Counted from the stretch's first letter, positions 24,269 to 37,452 are shown. The stretch: DNA of 64,000 bases from Lithospermum erythrorhizon (GCA_019722365.1 JADFUC010001351.1:1550001-1614000); one strand, 5' to 3'. The notes: generated from the letters alone by a model not told the origin. Made by a program: numbers and translations.

Positions 24269-26930
24269 TCATTATCAAATTACCTTTAATGTAGCAATAT
24301 TCTATTGTTGTTTTAAGTAGTTTTCACTTTGACTATTCCGGGAGATAGCTACCAAGCAATACTTTTAGTGTAGCAATATTCTATTGTTGTTTAAGGATTA
24401 AGAAAGGATATCAAACAAATTTGGTAGGATTAATCTAATTTAAAATGGTCCATTCTCTTGTATAAGTTTTGACAATGGCATGCAATTTATATTCGGTAAA
24501 ATTTGTCATCTTCATGAAATAACTATATGTGCCAGAGCTGTCAATACAAGAGAGAGCAATTACCCCCTGATCTTTTTGAAAACATATTGTAGCTTATTTT
24601 TCATTTTTTCAAAAATTACCCTCAAACATTTAAACTTTTTCTTTATTTGGTTCTTGTTGATTTATCGATCCCGGCCTGTAAAAAATTATGATTTCCAATT
24701 ATTGTAATACAACACCACCAAAATTGTATGATCTATCCCATTAGGGTGACAAAAATTGCAAAACATGACACTGGTGTTTATTTAAGACAGGATCTTATTA
24801 TGATTTTCTTCTTATTTTATTAGTTAGTGTTTTTCTTTACTGAATTTTTTTTTAAATTTAATATGAGGCTTGTTTTAAATAAAATTATTTTCATCACTTA
24901 AATAAAGGTTTTCATTTGAAGCTTAAGCGCTCTCTGTGTTTAATGTATAGTTAATAACTAAGTATTGACGCCATATTTAGATCTCGTAGTTAATAACTAA
25001 ATGTTGAGAGCCTGCATCCACCCATTGCTTCCATTTGTCTATGAACAGTTTATTTGGATATGGAAATCAATCAATGAGGCAGATTGGAATTAAAATTTAA
25101 ATAATATTCAATGCACATAAAGAAGAAAAATTGTCTCTCTACAATTAAATAATGCTTAATTGCGTATTAGCTAGCCTTGTAAACACATTAAGTCCCCTTG
25201 AACACGTTTCTCCAAGGTCAAAAGTATTAAACTCCTCCATCATCTCAATTCGTTGCCCACTGACCTCCATTAGTATAAAATTAGATGAGGAATATAGTGA
25301 TTAACAGAATCTGAGGTGGAGTCATATGCAGGAGACATGCATATATTTATATGAATAAAAGAATAAACTATTTAGATATATACCAAATCATTGTTTATCT
25401 TAATTTAAGTTTATCTCATAAAGTAATTAATTAAGCAGACGAGAGTTGATCATACATTGTGCCGTAATTTTTCTTTGCCTTTATAATTTTTCTTATTTAT
25501 TCTTTCATTTAACTCTGTCTCTTTTCATTATTAAACTTCAAATCCTATAACTATAGCTATTAATGGAACAATTTTACTCCCATCTTCTTGAATATATTTT
25601 AAATCCCCTTTTCTTAGCATGGGTATTACTATCTCTATTAATGTACATAGTTATTAATCTTCTTGAATAATATACATGACTTTTAAGCAAACAATGATAT
25701 GCTACAACTTATTTTTGTTTCAATTGAAGCCATTACTAGCAAACATAGTTAGGTGCTTAGCCATAGTTTGATTGTTTGTATAAATTGATGTTCTTTGATT
25801 TGAAGCTATGATAAAAATGCACCTTAAGAATTTGAGCATGACAAAAAATTATAGTGATTCCTCGTGATTATTTTGATGCCTTAAAAAATTTTAGGCTTAC
25901 CCACGATCAGAAAGGACTACCCAAATGACTGGAAAATCACAGATAAATCCACTCAATACAATAAATGAATAATGAGCGAATTGAGTCGACTAAAACAAGA
26001 TTTCACAATTTCATAAGGAAAGAGTTATCTAAGTGAGTGACAAGCAAGAAAATAAGACTTGGCTAGAATTCTCCAATCGTGGTTGACTTTATTTGTGCAA
26101 AATTTGCCACAAAGCTCGTCAAGTCGTCATACCTAACATTTTTTATGTTTTTTCATATGTGAAAGTCAAGTTTTTTTTCTTAAAGTTACACGTTTTAATT
26201 CCATTTGTTAATAAATGAGGGTTATTCATATGTTAAGTTCACGTTTTTCTTAAAGTTACACGATTTAGATCCATTTGTTATAAATCGGAATTAATCAGGA
26301 TCGTTGTGCTTTCAATCTATTTATTTATGTTATTAGAAATGTTAAAATGGAATACACCTTACACATTAGTAAAAATGTAAGTTATTACACATAAGTAAAA
26401 TAATAAGATAAAAAAGACAAACTTAAAACTCGAATCAAGCATATTGGATGAATGATATTTGTATAAAAAGGTTCTAAATAATTTTTTGAAGGATTCAAAA
26501 GAATATACTATTTATTTATCACTAGTTTTGATAGAATCAAGCTCAAACAAAATGTAATTTTGATAGATTCTAAATCATTGCATCAAGCTTCGACTCTTCG
26601 AACCAAATCGAATGAAATCATAAAATCATTCGATATGGCTCGACTCGATTACAATTCCATTAAAGATTCATAAGATCTAAACCTTTTATTTAAAAAGTTT
26701 ACTACATTTAAACTTTAATTATGACTAATCTAAACACTCCTTATATACAAAAATAAAAACATTTAAATTTTAGTTATAACTAATCAGAAATATCAATAAA
26801 CTTCATTTGTCATTAAAGATCAATTTCAAATTATTATACACACCATCTAACTAATATTTTTTTTAGGAGTAAATGTACAATTTTACCCCCGTATAGTGTT
26901 TCAAGTCAGTCTGGTAATCCAATCATGGTT
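24269..26930. other. Intergenic; small repeats only
   Basis: No gene recognised. Short direct repeats occur at 24292-24318 and 24372-24400 (TAGCAATATTCTATTGTTGTTT) and at 26150-26300 (CTTAAAGTTACACG twice). Around 26520-26700 there are CGACTCTTCGAACCAAATCGA-type repeats reminiscent of the hAT-like element at 13552. Confidence 0.4.
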
Positions 26931-26945
26931 TAATGAAAACACACT

Positions 26946-26956
26946 CCTTATATATT
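26946..26956 (+). promoter_or_regulatory. Candidate TATA box of UXS
   Basis: CTTATATATTG about 210 bp upstream of the UXS ATG at 27161, followed by a C-rich, probably transcribed leader. Position and sequence fit a plant TATA box; there is no direct evidence for the start site. Confidence 0.35.
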
Positions 26957-27160
26957 GCTTCCACCCAACATAAAGCTCCACCAAACCAAGCCAACCCCCC
27001 ACGCCCACCCCCACCCCACGCGCCGGACAGTGCGTTTGAAGCTTCCTCCACCTTCTTCAAATACAGACATACACCCCCTTCTTCTTACCTTAATTTTCCC
27101 AAAATCCCACCACCTTAATTTCATCAAAAACACCAAAAGCAAACCTCCAAGTTTCTTGAA

Positions 27161-30100
27161 ATGGGCTCATCAGAGCTGATCTTCAGAGGCCATGAAACTC
27201 AACAAGAATCCGATTCCTACACCCCAAAACCCCCCAAACCATGGGAGTCCCTAACACGTCTCCTTCGTTACCTCCTTCGCGAACAACGCTTAATGTTCCT
27301 CCTCATTGGCATTGCATTACCCACAATCATATTCACTATGCTCTACTCATCAAATCCACTTTCATCAGTCGCATCACTGAGGACACTACTGACCCAGACC
27401 GAGCCATTCCACAAAATAGTGTACCAGGGGTCCGGGAGTTTTGGGGGGAAAATACCGTTAGGGTTGAAAAGCCGAGGGTCGAGGATAGTGGTAACGGGAG
27501 GGGCGGGGTTTGTGGGGAGTCATTTAGTGGACCGTTTGATTAAGAGAGGAGATAGCGTTATAGTTGTGGATAATTTTTTTACTGGGAATAAGGAGAATGT
27601 AATGCATCATTTTGGGAATCCTAACTTTGAGGTTAGTCAGACACACTGATGTTGTTGAGCCTTGATTTCATTTTGGAAGTTGATCAGATCTATCATCTTG
27701 CTTGTCATAACCTCACCAATTCATTACAAGTACAATCCAGTCAAAACTATCTCTTATCCTTTTTTTTATATTCATTTTTTAACATATTTTTTATTTTAAA
27801 CTATTTTGTTACGTACCCCTATTTTGTTCCTATTGAAAAATTGAACAAGTCTGAATCTTGTGTTATATTATTAGTTTTCCTATAATTTTTTTTTTAAAAT
27901 ACACTCATAATCATCACTTTTCTTATTTTAGATGCTAAATTTTTATGTTTGTCTTGAGCGAACTTTACTGATATTTAGTAAAAAAGTATTTGATATTTTG
28001 ATAATGAAAATAAGTGATAAAGCAATATAGGCAGTATAAATTTAAGGGTATCTGGAGATTTTTAAGTAGGATTAGTTTAGGAAATTTGAAAAACTTATTT
28101 TAATAGTTTAACTTTTTAAAATATTATGAACTTTTAATAGGTATTGCATATGTTCTTGAAGTTGTTTTTGTATGAAATTCCATTAAGATTATACCTGTTT
28201 TTTTTTATGAAAAAGATTAGTTTTTAAAAACAACCAATATACATATCACTATACCAACGAGAGTCGAATTGAAGTATGATATTATTGTTTTTCTTATTAA
28301 GATGAGTGATTTTGATTATCTTATTAGTATGTATATAGTCAGGCAAAATATGTTATTATTATTTTTATTACTAACATAATAATTTTGATTATGTATATAG
28401 TTAAGATAAAAAGAGTTTGTTAATTTTGATCCGTGCAATAAAAATTGACAATTATTTTGGATGGAGTAAGTTTTTTTTAATGGTTTTTTTCCTTAATTAT
28501 GATTTTTGTACAAGACAAATGTGGTGGGAACATTGAACATGTTAGGATTAGCAAAAAGAGTCGGTGCGCGGTTTCTGCTAACGAGCACCAGCGAAGTGTA
28601 CGGTGACCCATTACAGCATCCTCAAAAGGAGACTTATTGGGGAAACGTTAATCCCATTGGTAGCTATCTCATACTACCTCAGTTTTTTTATTTATCGTTT
28701 TAAGCATTTGTACATAAATTTAGAAGAAAAAATAATAATAAAAAGTATATTGAAATGTAGAGTGACAATCAATTAAAATTGTATTAGTTGATTGTTAACA
28801 TAAAGAGAAAAAATAGTCAAGAAATATATTGAAATGTAAAAGTGTTATTTATTATATTAAAACGACAATTATTTTCAAATAATATTTTTTTGCTAAGATG
28901 ACAATTAAAATAATAGAGGGAGTAATTACTTAATTAGTGCATTAAAATTTGATGTTGTTTAGTTTAAGGAATGTGAAAATTCGAAAATGCTTAGCTGGTA
29001 AGTGTGGTGCATGTTAGATAAAGGTGCCCAAAGTTTGAAGAATCTAGAGAGATGTTGAGTTGTATAAGATATTTTTGAAGATCTATTCAAAAAATTGATT
29101 AGTCAATTAGTCACGAACTAAAGCGTGATTTGTGGGTCCTTTTTTAAAATTAATTTGGAGTATTAAAGCCAATTTATTTTGGATTTTAATGTTTGTTACA
29201 CTTTGGATCTTTGTATGGTAGATTATGACAATCCAGATTGATTTATTTGAATATAAGGTACTAGTTCCTATTGTTAATTAATTGGAACATGAAAATATTG
29301 GGTCGGCAGAGGTATTATAGTAAAAATCATGAAAATTAATTCTCACCAGTTTATTTATTTATTGGATGTTTTCGTAAATTAAGTTGTAATTTTGATCATA
29401 AATTATTTTTAAACAATTTTTAAAAATGAATCTAATAATATGAATTTTATATTTATTATAATAATAAATAATTAGTAATTGATTGGAAAAATTAAAGTCG
29501 ATATATGAAAATCTTCAAATAAAAAAAATGTAGGGATTATATTATAAGAAAGTCCCAGAAACTACAAGATTAATAAATATACAGGTTTGAGACAAGATAA
29601 ATTTGTTAGGAAAGCGTAAAGATGATGACAGGTGTCAGAAGCTGTTACGATGAGGGAAAGCGGACTGCTGAAACTTTGACTATGGACTATCATCGAGGGG
29701 CTGGTGTTGAGGTCAGTTATCAATAATTTCATAAGGGCCTCTGTATTTTACATGGGAAGTAAATACCATGTGAATTAGGTAAATAATCTTTAGGCGGATC
29801 TAGCATGTTTGAGGTGGTGGTTAAAAATATATATTAAAAAAAATTGAACATTTTTTGTACTATTATCTCATCTTTATAACAGATTTTTCCTGTTATTGGA
29901 CAAGAAATTTGTCTAAATTCAATAAATAAAACAATTTTACTTTGATCCTTGACTTAATAAGTGTGATTTCTTTATAATGAACAATTTTTGGAATAATGTA
30001 GGTTCAAATGAAACTTCTTAAAATGATGTTAAGGTTACTAAGTTTGGACTCGGACTGCTCAATGATACATATAAACTTACTTACTAAGTGAGCTATCAAT

Positions 30101-31652
30101 ATTTTTGTTACAAACCCATACTGGAGGTCAGCCCATTAAATTCTGGTAAGTATTTTCGGGTTTGCAAGAAAATTTGAATAATCCTATATATCAAATTGCT
30201 TGGTTGTCACGTGAATGGCTGATAATGTGATATTCTTTGCGATAGCGAGGTTTCTGATTCGAGTTTTTCTGATAATGAGTTGTTTTTAGTATAGGAACAT
30301 CCTAACTCATGACTACACTTCTACAGCTCTTTCTGGATATGTTGCAGCAGACAAGATTTTTTATGTTTGGAGACGTACAAAATAATTTGTGAAATAATGA
30401 AATAGTAGATGCATTTTTTTTTTGAAATTGAGATTAAGTCTCTAATACACCTCATTCTAGTTACACCATATGTTGCAATGTTCTGATAAAGATGTGATGG
30501 ATGTTCAATATCTTGGACATGGTAACGTTGTATTTTAATGCCAATTTAAGGCAAGTCCAGAGTTAACGGATCTCTTCCAACACTTATGCAGCCCTCGGAT
30601 GCAGACGATGGCCGGAGTTGTCGCTTAACTTCGTTGCCCCCAGATAATAAGGGCAAAGGAATGCTATTGATTTTATTTGATCTCATATGTCTTATGTAAG
30701 ATGTGATGGAGTAATATAATGTGAAACTTTGAGAAGGCCAATGACAGTCTATGGTGACGGGAAGCAGACGAGGAGTTTCCAATTCGTATCAGATTTGGTG
30801 AGGAATTTAAGAAATATTTCTGGTACATGTTGTACTTGTCACTTTCATGTCAAGACCATTAGTGAAGAATTCGTAGTAGCAATGTATTTATGAACTGTAT
30901 CTGTTCCCTTCCCAGCAATCTTTTGTACAAAATGATTAATGAAATCTCAGACCTGTTTTGTTCAAGGTTTGGACCACCCTTTGACAGAGATACTTTGTTC
31001 AGTAATAGTGTAGAGCAATGGACTTACTGGGGTATGTTTGGCATAGTTCACCCAAATGCCCTATGAGCATCTACTATATAAATGTCTTGTCCTTCAGGTG
31101 GTCTCAGCTTTCAATTGTTGGTCCCGGTTCTAATAATTGACGTAATTGTTATACCTTGTATGATAGGTCGAGGGCTTAATGCGATTGATGGAAGGAGAAC
31201 ATGTTGGGCCTTTCAACCTCGGTAACCCTGGCGAGTTCACCATGCTTGAACTTGCTGAGGTATGTATTATCTTCGCCTGCCTAGAATAACCCGAAATTTG
31301 ATTTTGAAAACGAAGATGGTGTTCGGATTTAGTGCTGGGTAGTAATATTTGACAGATTCACCTTGTTCTGTATGCAGGTAGATTCCAGCAGACCATTGAT
31401 CCTAATGCAAAGATAGAGTTCAGACCTAACACCGAAGATGATCCACACAAGAGGAAGCCTGACATTTCAAGGGCTAAAGAGTTGCTCGGATGGGAACCTA
31501 AAGTGCCACTTCGCAAGGGTCTTCCGATGATGGTAAAAGATTTGAATAGCAGTCTTTGGCGGAGTCACAACAAAGGATGCCTCATCTGGTCACACTATAG
31601 GTCCGACGCTCATAATAATCGACTAAGAAGAGAGGGCATTGTGATTGTATAG
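27161..31652 (+). CDS. UXS: UDP-glucuronate decarboxylase (UXS, Golgi membrane type), frame interrupted
   Basis: Converts UDP-glucuronate to UDP-xylose for cell-wall polymers. Exon 1 from 27161 gives a cytosolic tail, one membrane anchor at residues 44-62 (type II, as in Golgi UXS2/UXS4), then the NAD-binding motif [12 protein letters not shown] at 111-122. Later exons: 28515-28659 ([19 protein letters not shown]), 29632-29711 ([20 protein letters not shown], with the catalytic Tyr and Lys), about 30548-30640, about 30735-30795 ([19 protein letters not shown]), 31167-31259 ([20 protein letters not shown]) and 31378-31652 ([20 protein letters not shown]). Damage: indels after residue 158 (27633-27740) break the frame, the exon near 30550-30640 is scrambled, and the last exon starts one base out of phase. 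Codons between breaks are well conserved, which suggests consensus errors rather than old decay. MITEs sit in its introns. Confidence 0.85.
28672..28924. mobile_element. Stowaway-like MITE in a UXS intron
   Basis: Terminal inverted repeats TACTACCTCAGTTTTTTTA (28672) and the complement of TAAAATAATAGAGGGAGTA (ending 28924), flanked by TA. Interior about 215 bp, non-coding. This fits the Tc1/mariner-type Stowaway pattern. Confidence 0.65.
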
Positions 31653-32364
31653 TGATCAATCTCATAGAGTTCATTAAGATGATACATCGAAGGCGTGAAA
31701 AGTTATATTATTACTACACTTTGGGGTGTTCCGGAGGTTTTCTTTTGTGTCCGTAATATTTTGTATTCTATTCAATATATTTTATATATGTTTGAAATAA
31801 GCTTTGTGTGTGTTGACTTCGTCGTTCTATTGAACTATAGTTTATTTCATGATTATATATACTCTAGCTATTGCCTTAACGACAGACTTTGTTTAAATAC
31901 AAAACTATATCAGTATTACTAGGGAGAAAGCAGACCAATTTGCGCATTTCTGCAAGGGCAGAAACTTCATCTATTCGACTAATCTTCCTGTAATAGGATA
32001 TCCTTAGTGGTTAATATCCAGACATTATGTTGGTAGGAGTATAGAATGGGTCGAAGATAAACAATAAAATTAAGCTGACATCTTGTGTCTACAGAAAGTG
32101 GTTAGAAGTTTTCTTACATTTGGTTTAATTTCTTGTCTTTGGTTAACTAAGCGAGTTTATGATTTATATTGTTGGATTGTTGATGAATGTATGTGGTATT
32201 AAAAAAAAAAGGTAACAAGCGGAGGCAACGTTCGATCATTCAACGATTGTGGAAGTTTTAATTCGCTCTAATTATTTTTTTACGCACTGGCAAACACGGT
32301 CCTAGAAGTTTATATAGAAGTCACAAATTCTAAACAACCTAAAATTAACTCCATATATCGTACT
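31653..32364. other. UXS 3' flank, no gene
   Basis: Holds the probable UXS 3' UTR and AT-rich spacer. An open frame at 31695-31922 is low-complexity and not protein-like. Confidence 0.4.
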
Positions 32365-32617
32365 TCATCCATTCTATATTATCTAATCATCTAGTAAAAA
32401 TTTGTTTTTTATATTTAATTGTTTAGAATTCTAATGTACTTCTAATCTCATTTTTCAATTTTCCCTCCTAACAATTACTTTTGCTTTTAATGATTGTTTT
32501 TGCTTTGAGTTATAATAATAATATTTCCTAACCACTTAATAAAATATTTTTTACTAGATAATCAAATAATAAAACATTTTTTACTAGATAATCAAATAAT
32601 ATAGCAGAGAGAGAGTA
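32365..32617. mobile_element. Stowaway-like MITE with an internal tandem duplication
   Basis: The left end TATATTATCTAATCATCTAG is mirrored by CTAGATAATCAAATAATATA at the right end. Close to the right end, a unit of about 34 bp containing TTTTTTACTAGATAATCAAA is duplicated in tandem. Confidence 0.6.
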
Positions 32618-33059
32618 TTATCATTGATGTTCACCTTACAACCTTTGACACAGTAGCATCAAATAGAGTCGGATCTTATATAAAACTCATTCTCTTACAT
32701 AACATTTAAGATCACCATGTTCAACATGAAAATTCAACAAAAAGCATCTAGTAGTGATACAAGAATCATCAAAACGGGTGACTTCTCACAAACGAATTAA
32801 ACATTAGTACCAATAAGCAAGTTTATATAGAAGTAGCACCGATTACTAGATAACTTGTTTCTTCAAGGTTAACTAACTTCTCTTCACTGGACTAATGACT
32901 CGCATCTGCCAAGAAAGTTACCTGCATTACCAACTTTGGGTTAGAATCATATTACCAACATGCAGTGGCATTGGAAGTAATTAACAGAAATATGAGGCGT
33001 CTTCTTAGAGACGGAATGGATGTCATGGATAATAGGATTTGAAGACAATAATATGAAAT

Positions 33060-34917
33060 CTCATAAGACATCTTGCTTATAAGATACATCACATTCCGCT
33101 TTGGAAGGCTTTCTTCCCTTTACGATCTTTGGAACTGAAAAAAGGGCAAATTGCTGAAACAATAGTTCTCGGCTGATTGCGGAGCTATAAAAAATTCATA
33201 ATCATAGCTTTTAAAACTTTGCGGACCTGGAATCTCTAACATTCTCAAACTGCCATGTGTTGCAGTGCCTATCAAAAGCTCTTACACGTCCGAGAAGTTT
33301 CCGGTTATTCCTCACGGTTAATATACAGCACTTTTGGGGAAGCAGGCGAGGAGAGTATGCATTACATATACAATTGCACAACTATGTTGGGTATTTAATT
33401 GACCACTTCAGTAGGTTGTGAATATATTACAACATGGAAAATATGAGTGCTCAAAATCTCATCTTAAATGCATTAATTTCTCATGTAATCAGATTGTGAA
33501 GGTCATCTTGAGGAAAATTTTATCTAGACAACCTCTATTTGGGACAAACAAGATTAACACATGGGACTGGAGTGCCGATAAACTAATACCTGAGTGTTAT
33601 TTTTCACGCTCATCATTAGGACAGATAGGGGCCCTGTGTTGAACTCTTCCTCCTCATTCTTGACCTGTAAATACAGTTATTTCTTTAAATCAATATACAA
33701 TGAAGGAAATTTTTACAACGATCATCGGGATAAACACAAATAATTGATAGATGGGTAGGATCACACATAGTTGCTCCAATAGGTAGTAAAAGGCGCCGCC
33801 ATGGCTCAGGCAGTCGACACCCAGGTGCAGGCCGGACATTGCCAATGTGAACCAGGCAGCGCCATTTCCGCCAGCACAAATGCGGCGGCAGGCGGAGCTA
33901 GGCGGCGCCACCTTATTCTTCTCCTTCACTTGTTCTTTTCTTCTCCATCTTGTCCGATATATGAGGATTTTGGGGTTTCTCATGAGGGGATTGAGGGAAG
34001 GGAAGAAATGACAAGAAACTGATCCAAACACCAATTCCCAAAATAAAGGACATAAAATAGCCAAAGATCAATGGAAAAATGTAGAGCCTTGAACTGCCTA
34101 TCAACTCAGCAATCTGCCTCTATTATATTCCAGAATCCAGACTATTGAAAACAAAAATTCATGGCTCAAATTGAACACTTGAAAAGAAGGTTAGGAAAAG
34201 CATTATGATATAGAACTACAGTTACCTGTATTCTGTTCTTTACATAACAAAATAACTTTTGGTTAGTTACAACTGTGAAACTAGTAAAGCGGAGACGTGT
34301 TGATACAAGTACCATATAAAACTAAATACCTCTATAGAAAACTTATAAAACGAAAGTGAAACTACAGAGGCAGATAAATAGATGTTGTCCTTTAAAATGA
34401 AATCAAAGTAAAACTTGTCAACTTACAGGGGTATCCTCATCCATTGGACGGCTGCAAAAGAAAAACAAAAATAGTAAGAACGTGAATAATTACATTGGAA
34501 AGGTGAAATTGATTCTCACAATGAAGTCACCGACTCTACTATTTGTAGTCCATTTTCAAATTCATTGTAAATCTACTAGCATAATATGAAATCCCACAAC
34601 AACACATTCTGATAAATAGGATATTCTGAAAGTAGCAACAATAACAAAATCTGGAGATAGAGAACAACATAATCACTTTTCCTTGTGATTGGAAGTAAAA
34701 CTAAACCAAGCCAGGCCTTATCCACTAGTGAGATCGTCTATGTCAATTGTTAGGTGTCTATCTAGGTCTTTATACACATTAACACAAAATCCAATAAATT
34801 TTGCGTTGAAACTTTTGCTAACATTGAATTTTAACATAGTCAAATAGCATGTTGTCAGCCTTTTGAATACTTCAAATCAAAGTCAACCATCATAATTCCA
34901 AAATGAGCTAACCTCAT
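33060..34917 (-). CDS. SMD2: Small nuclear ribonucleoprotein SmD2, 3' exons damaged
   Basis: Core Sm-ring protein of spliceosomal snRNPs, nuclear. The first three coding exons join cleanly: 34913-34917 (ATGAG), 34427-34451 and 33590-33664, giving [10 protein letters not shown] then [20 protein letters not shown] and KNNTQ, which is diagnostic for SmD2. Exon 4 (about 33229-33320) should give the Sm1/Sm2 fold; [17 protein letters not shown] is readable but indels break the frame on both sides. Exon 5 (about 33060-33150) keeps traces of the GKGKKK and ISKM region in shifted frames. A leader exon with acceptor TTTTAG precedes the ATG. Since SmD2 is essential and only 108 or so residues long, the indels suggest either a second locus elsewhere or sequence error. 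Divergent from RPL22. Confidence 0.85.
33792..33909. repeat. GC-rich hairpin island in SmD2 intron
   Basis: In an AT-rich intron, 118 bp of clearly higher GC are bounded by perfect inverted arms GGCGCCGCC (33792-33800) and GGCGGCGCC (33901-33909). Frames are open on both strands but no protein is recognised. It recalls the GGCGCC-rich dispersed repeats common in plant introns. Confidence 0.5.
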
Positions 34918-35396
34918 CTTCAGTTAAACCAAAGGAAGGCAAATTGCTGAAAATAATCCAAGTCGAAAGCCTAAAACAAATAAAAATAATATGGATCTAT
35001 TAGATAAAATGATAAATAATTGGGAATATATTGAAAAGCGAAATATGAGCAACTTCTTACTAAAAGGGGTTTGCAGAGGAATAGGGTTCTAGGAGATTTT
35101 CCGTTTGGATATTATATATACTCGATTTATTCTGACTCGACTCTAAAATACTTTCGTCGTGAAATAAATTATTGGTTAATCATAAGTTTGTAACGGAATA
35201 GATCATTAGTTGCATAATATGTTACATTCTTTGTTATATTCCGTTAATAAATATATTTTATTTTTTATTCTTTAATTTAACTTTGAAATCAAATAATATA
35301 TATCACAATTTAAATTGATATATATAATAAAATTAATAAATATAATTTATCAAATTGATTTAATTTTGATTTGATATTGAACATGGAGTTGGATGT

Positions 35397-35504
35397 GGCC
35401 CAAATATTGACATAGTGGGCCAGGATATGCAAGTCATTTAATAAAAATAATCATGGTAAGAGCCCAATGGAGAAACCTAGTATGAAACCCTAGATTATAT
35501 AAAA
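35397..35504 (+). promoter_or_regulatory. RPL22 promoter: two site II motifs, telo-box, TATA
   Basis: GGCCCA at 35398-35403, TGGGCC at 35416-35421, AAACCCTAG (telo-box) at 35485-35493 and TATATAAAA at 35496-35504, followed by a pyrimidine-containing leader. This is the textbook arrangement for plant ribosomal-protein genes. A reverse-orientation TAGGGTT at 35082-35088 may serve SmD2 on the other side of this divergent promoter. Confidence 0.7.
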
Positions 35505-35594
35505 ACAAACAAACATCATCCTTAATCAAGATTCTTGACAACCTTAGCAACTCGCCCTTACACTCAATTTCACAGTAAAAATGACTGCTTTAAT

Positions 35595-36045
35595 TGTCCG
35601 TCCCAAAATGATTGTCATGTTTTCAATTTTGTTTGTTGATTTTATTTAATTTTGACCATAAATATTTTATGTATATATTGCTATAATATTTTATGAAAAA
35701 TGTGTGCCTTCATGGTCATCTCAAAAAGATTGTTACTTTATTAATTGTGTTTGGTGACTATTTCAATTTGGAACTTATATATTTTTGTATATGTTACTAT
35801 ACTATGTTATGAAAAATATGTACTTTATTATATTCTTCGATGAAAAATATGTGCTTCAATATTAATATGATAAGCTTAATTCTTTATGTTTTTTTATTAA
35901 ATACTGCTTAATTTGTTAAGTTTAAGCAATGAAAATCAAATTTGACAATTTTTTTGGGTTGTAATAGTACATTGTAATTTAGATCTAACCAATATATACT
36001 AATGGTTGTATATCGTAACATGGCAATCATTTTGGGTTGTAGGTA
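35595..36045. mobile_element. MITE-like element in RPL22 5' intron
   Basis: CCCAAAATGATTGTCATGTT at 35602-35621 is matched by its complement (one mismatch) at about 36017-36036. The AT-rich inside includes diverged internal repeats (ATGAAAAATATGTNC). It lies between the RPL22 leader exon and the ATG. Confidence 0.6.
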
Positions 36046-36110
36046 ATAACATTGTAATTTAGATCCCAATAAATATGTTGTTTTTGTAGCCTTGTTTGTT
36101 CACAGTAAAA

Positions 36111-37452
36111 ATGAGTCGAGCAGCAGCTGGAGTTAAAGGTGGGAAGAAGAAGGGAGTGAGCTTCGTTATTGATTGTGCGAAGCCAGTCGAGGACAAAATC
36201 ATGGATATTGCTTCATTGGAGAAGTTCTTGCAGGAGAGGATCAAGGTTGGAGGCAAGCCTGCTCTGATTGATGCTATGCGTCACCGTGACAAATCCCAGA
36301 GATCACGATATGGTGCAGCTTTCTCGGTATATTAATTGATGTCGATTGCTGGTTTTTAGGTTTGTATTTTGAATTTGTTTGGTGTGATGAATCTGATATC
36401 TTAGCTTAGTTTGATCAATTACAATGGGTAACTGAATTGGTATATTAATGTGTCCATTACATTCTTTTGCTTCACATTTATAACTTGTTTGGTTTGCTGA
36501 ATTGTCTTACAACAATTGATCGATTGATGAGTTTATTTGATTTGCTGTATGTTATATATTAGCTTAATTTGATAGAATACAATTGGTTCCATAGTTGTAA
36601 CATGAAATAGCGGCATGATATGTATCGCTAAGTAGTCGCGGTAGCGTGAAGGCTGCTGTAAATAGCGGTAAAATAGCTTCAAATAGCGGATTTTTGAGTT
36701 CCACAAGAATGGACCGCTAAACGCTATTCACAACTTTGATTGGTTCTTAAATTGTCAGATATCTGTATAGTAATTATGAAGTTAAAGCTGCTCAGTTATC
36801 AACTTACCAAATCACACGATTGCAGTACTTCGCTGACTCATTTCAAATTGAAGTCGTTGTATATTATATGGAGTATATTTTATGTGCATATAGTTCTGTT
36901 CACAAAAATCCTTGCCTGGATATTAAGTTATTTATAAGGTTGAGTTGGATATTTGATAATATTGTTCTGCAATGTCTTAGAAATGAAATGCATTCAGTGT
37001 GGCTTAATAGAGTTAATAAAGGCCATCAACAATATTGCTGCTTGGCACTAGTTTGCCACTAAGATATGCACTCGAGATATTGAAAATTTGAACTCCTCAT
37101 AAGTACAGTATAACCATTGTGATAAGGAAGCAAAATCTGTTGAATAAGTAGTTCAAGGCTAGTTTGTTATAAGCATGAGCATTTATTGTTTGTGCGAATT
37201 ATTCCTTTGTTTTATAGCTTTGAAGTTGTTTTAATCTTGCCAACATTATCATATGGCATTTGACATCAGTCTTTATCTACTCTTGACTCTTGTCATTCCA
37301 GTATATTTAAAGTACTCACAGTAAAGAAGTACCTGAAGAAGAACAATGTTAGGGACTGCTCCTGTGTGATTAAGAGCCTGAATAAGGATTGGTGAACGTT
37401 CATGAGGCTATGGTATCAACATTGCTGTGGTGAAGGAGAGGAAGAGGAATGA
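36111..37452 (+). CDS. RPL22: 60S ribosomal protein L22 (eL22), frame damaged
   Basis: Exon 36111-36326 reads [20 protein letters not shown] then [20 protein letters not shown], the conserved N-terminal half of plant eL22. After KVGGK, indels relative to the expected GALGDAI...TRDKSKITV segment disrupt the frame, and the exon end lacks the expected Lys-Arg codons. The last exon (from about 37312) is recognisable against 17571 but carries many indels; its end is correct, reading GEGEEEE then TGA at 37450-37452. Leader and promoter lie at 35397-35580. Divergent from SmD2 and convergent with PHR2. Family and locus are certain; whether the gene works as printed is not. Confidence 0.85.
36596..36725. 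repeat. AGCGG-rich dispersed-repeat fragment in RPL22 intron
   Basis: ATAGCGG/CCGCTA motifs recur (AATAGCGGCATG, AATAGCGGTAAAATAGC, AATAGCGGATTTT, ACCGCTAAACGCTATT), partly inverted. Such clusters are typical of a dispersed plant repeat. Confidence 0.4.

Noticed and set aside
33690..34064. 124-codon minus-strand open frame
   Set aside because: It lies inside SmD2 intron 2 and owes its length to the GC-rich repeat island; both strands are open there.
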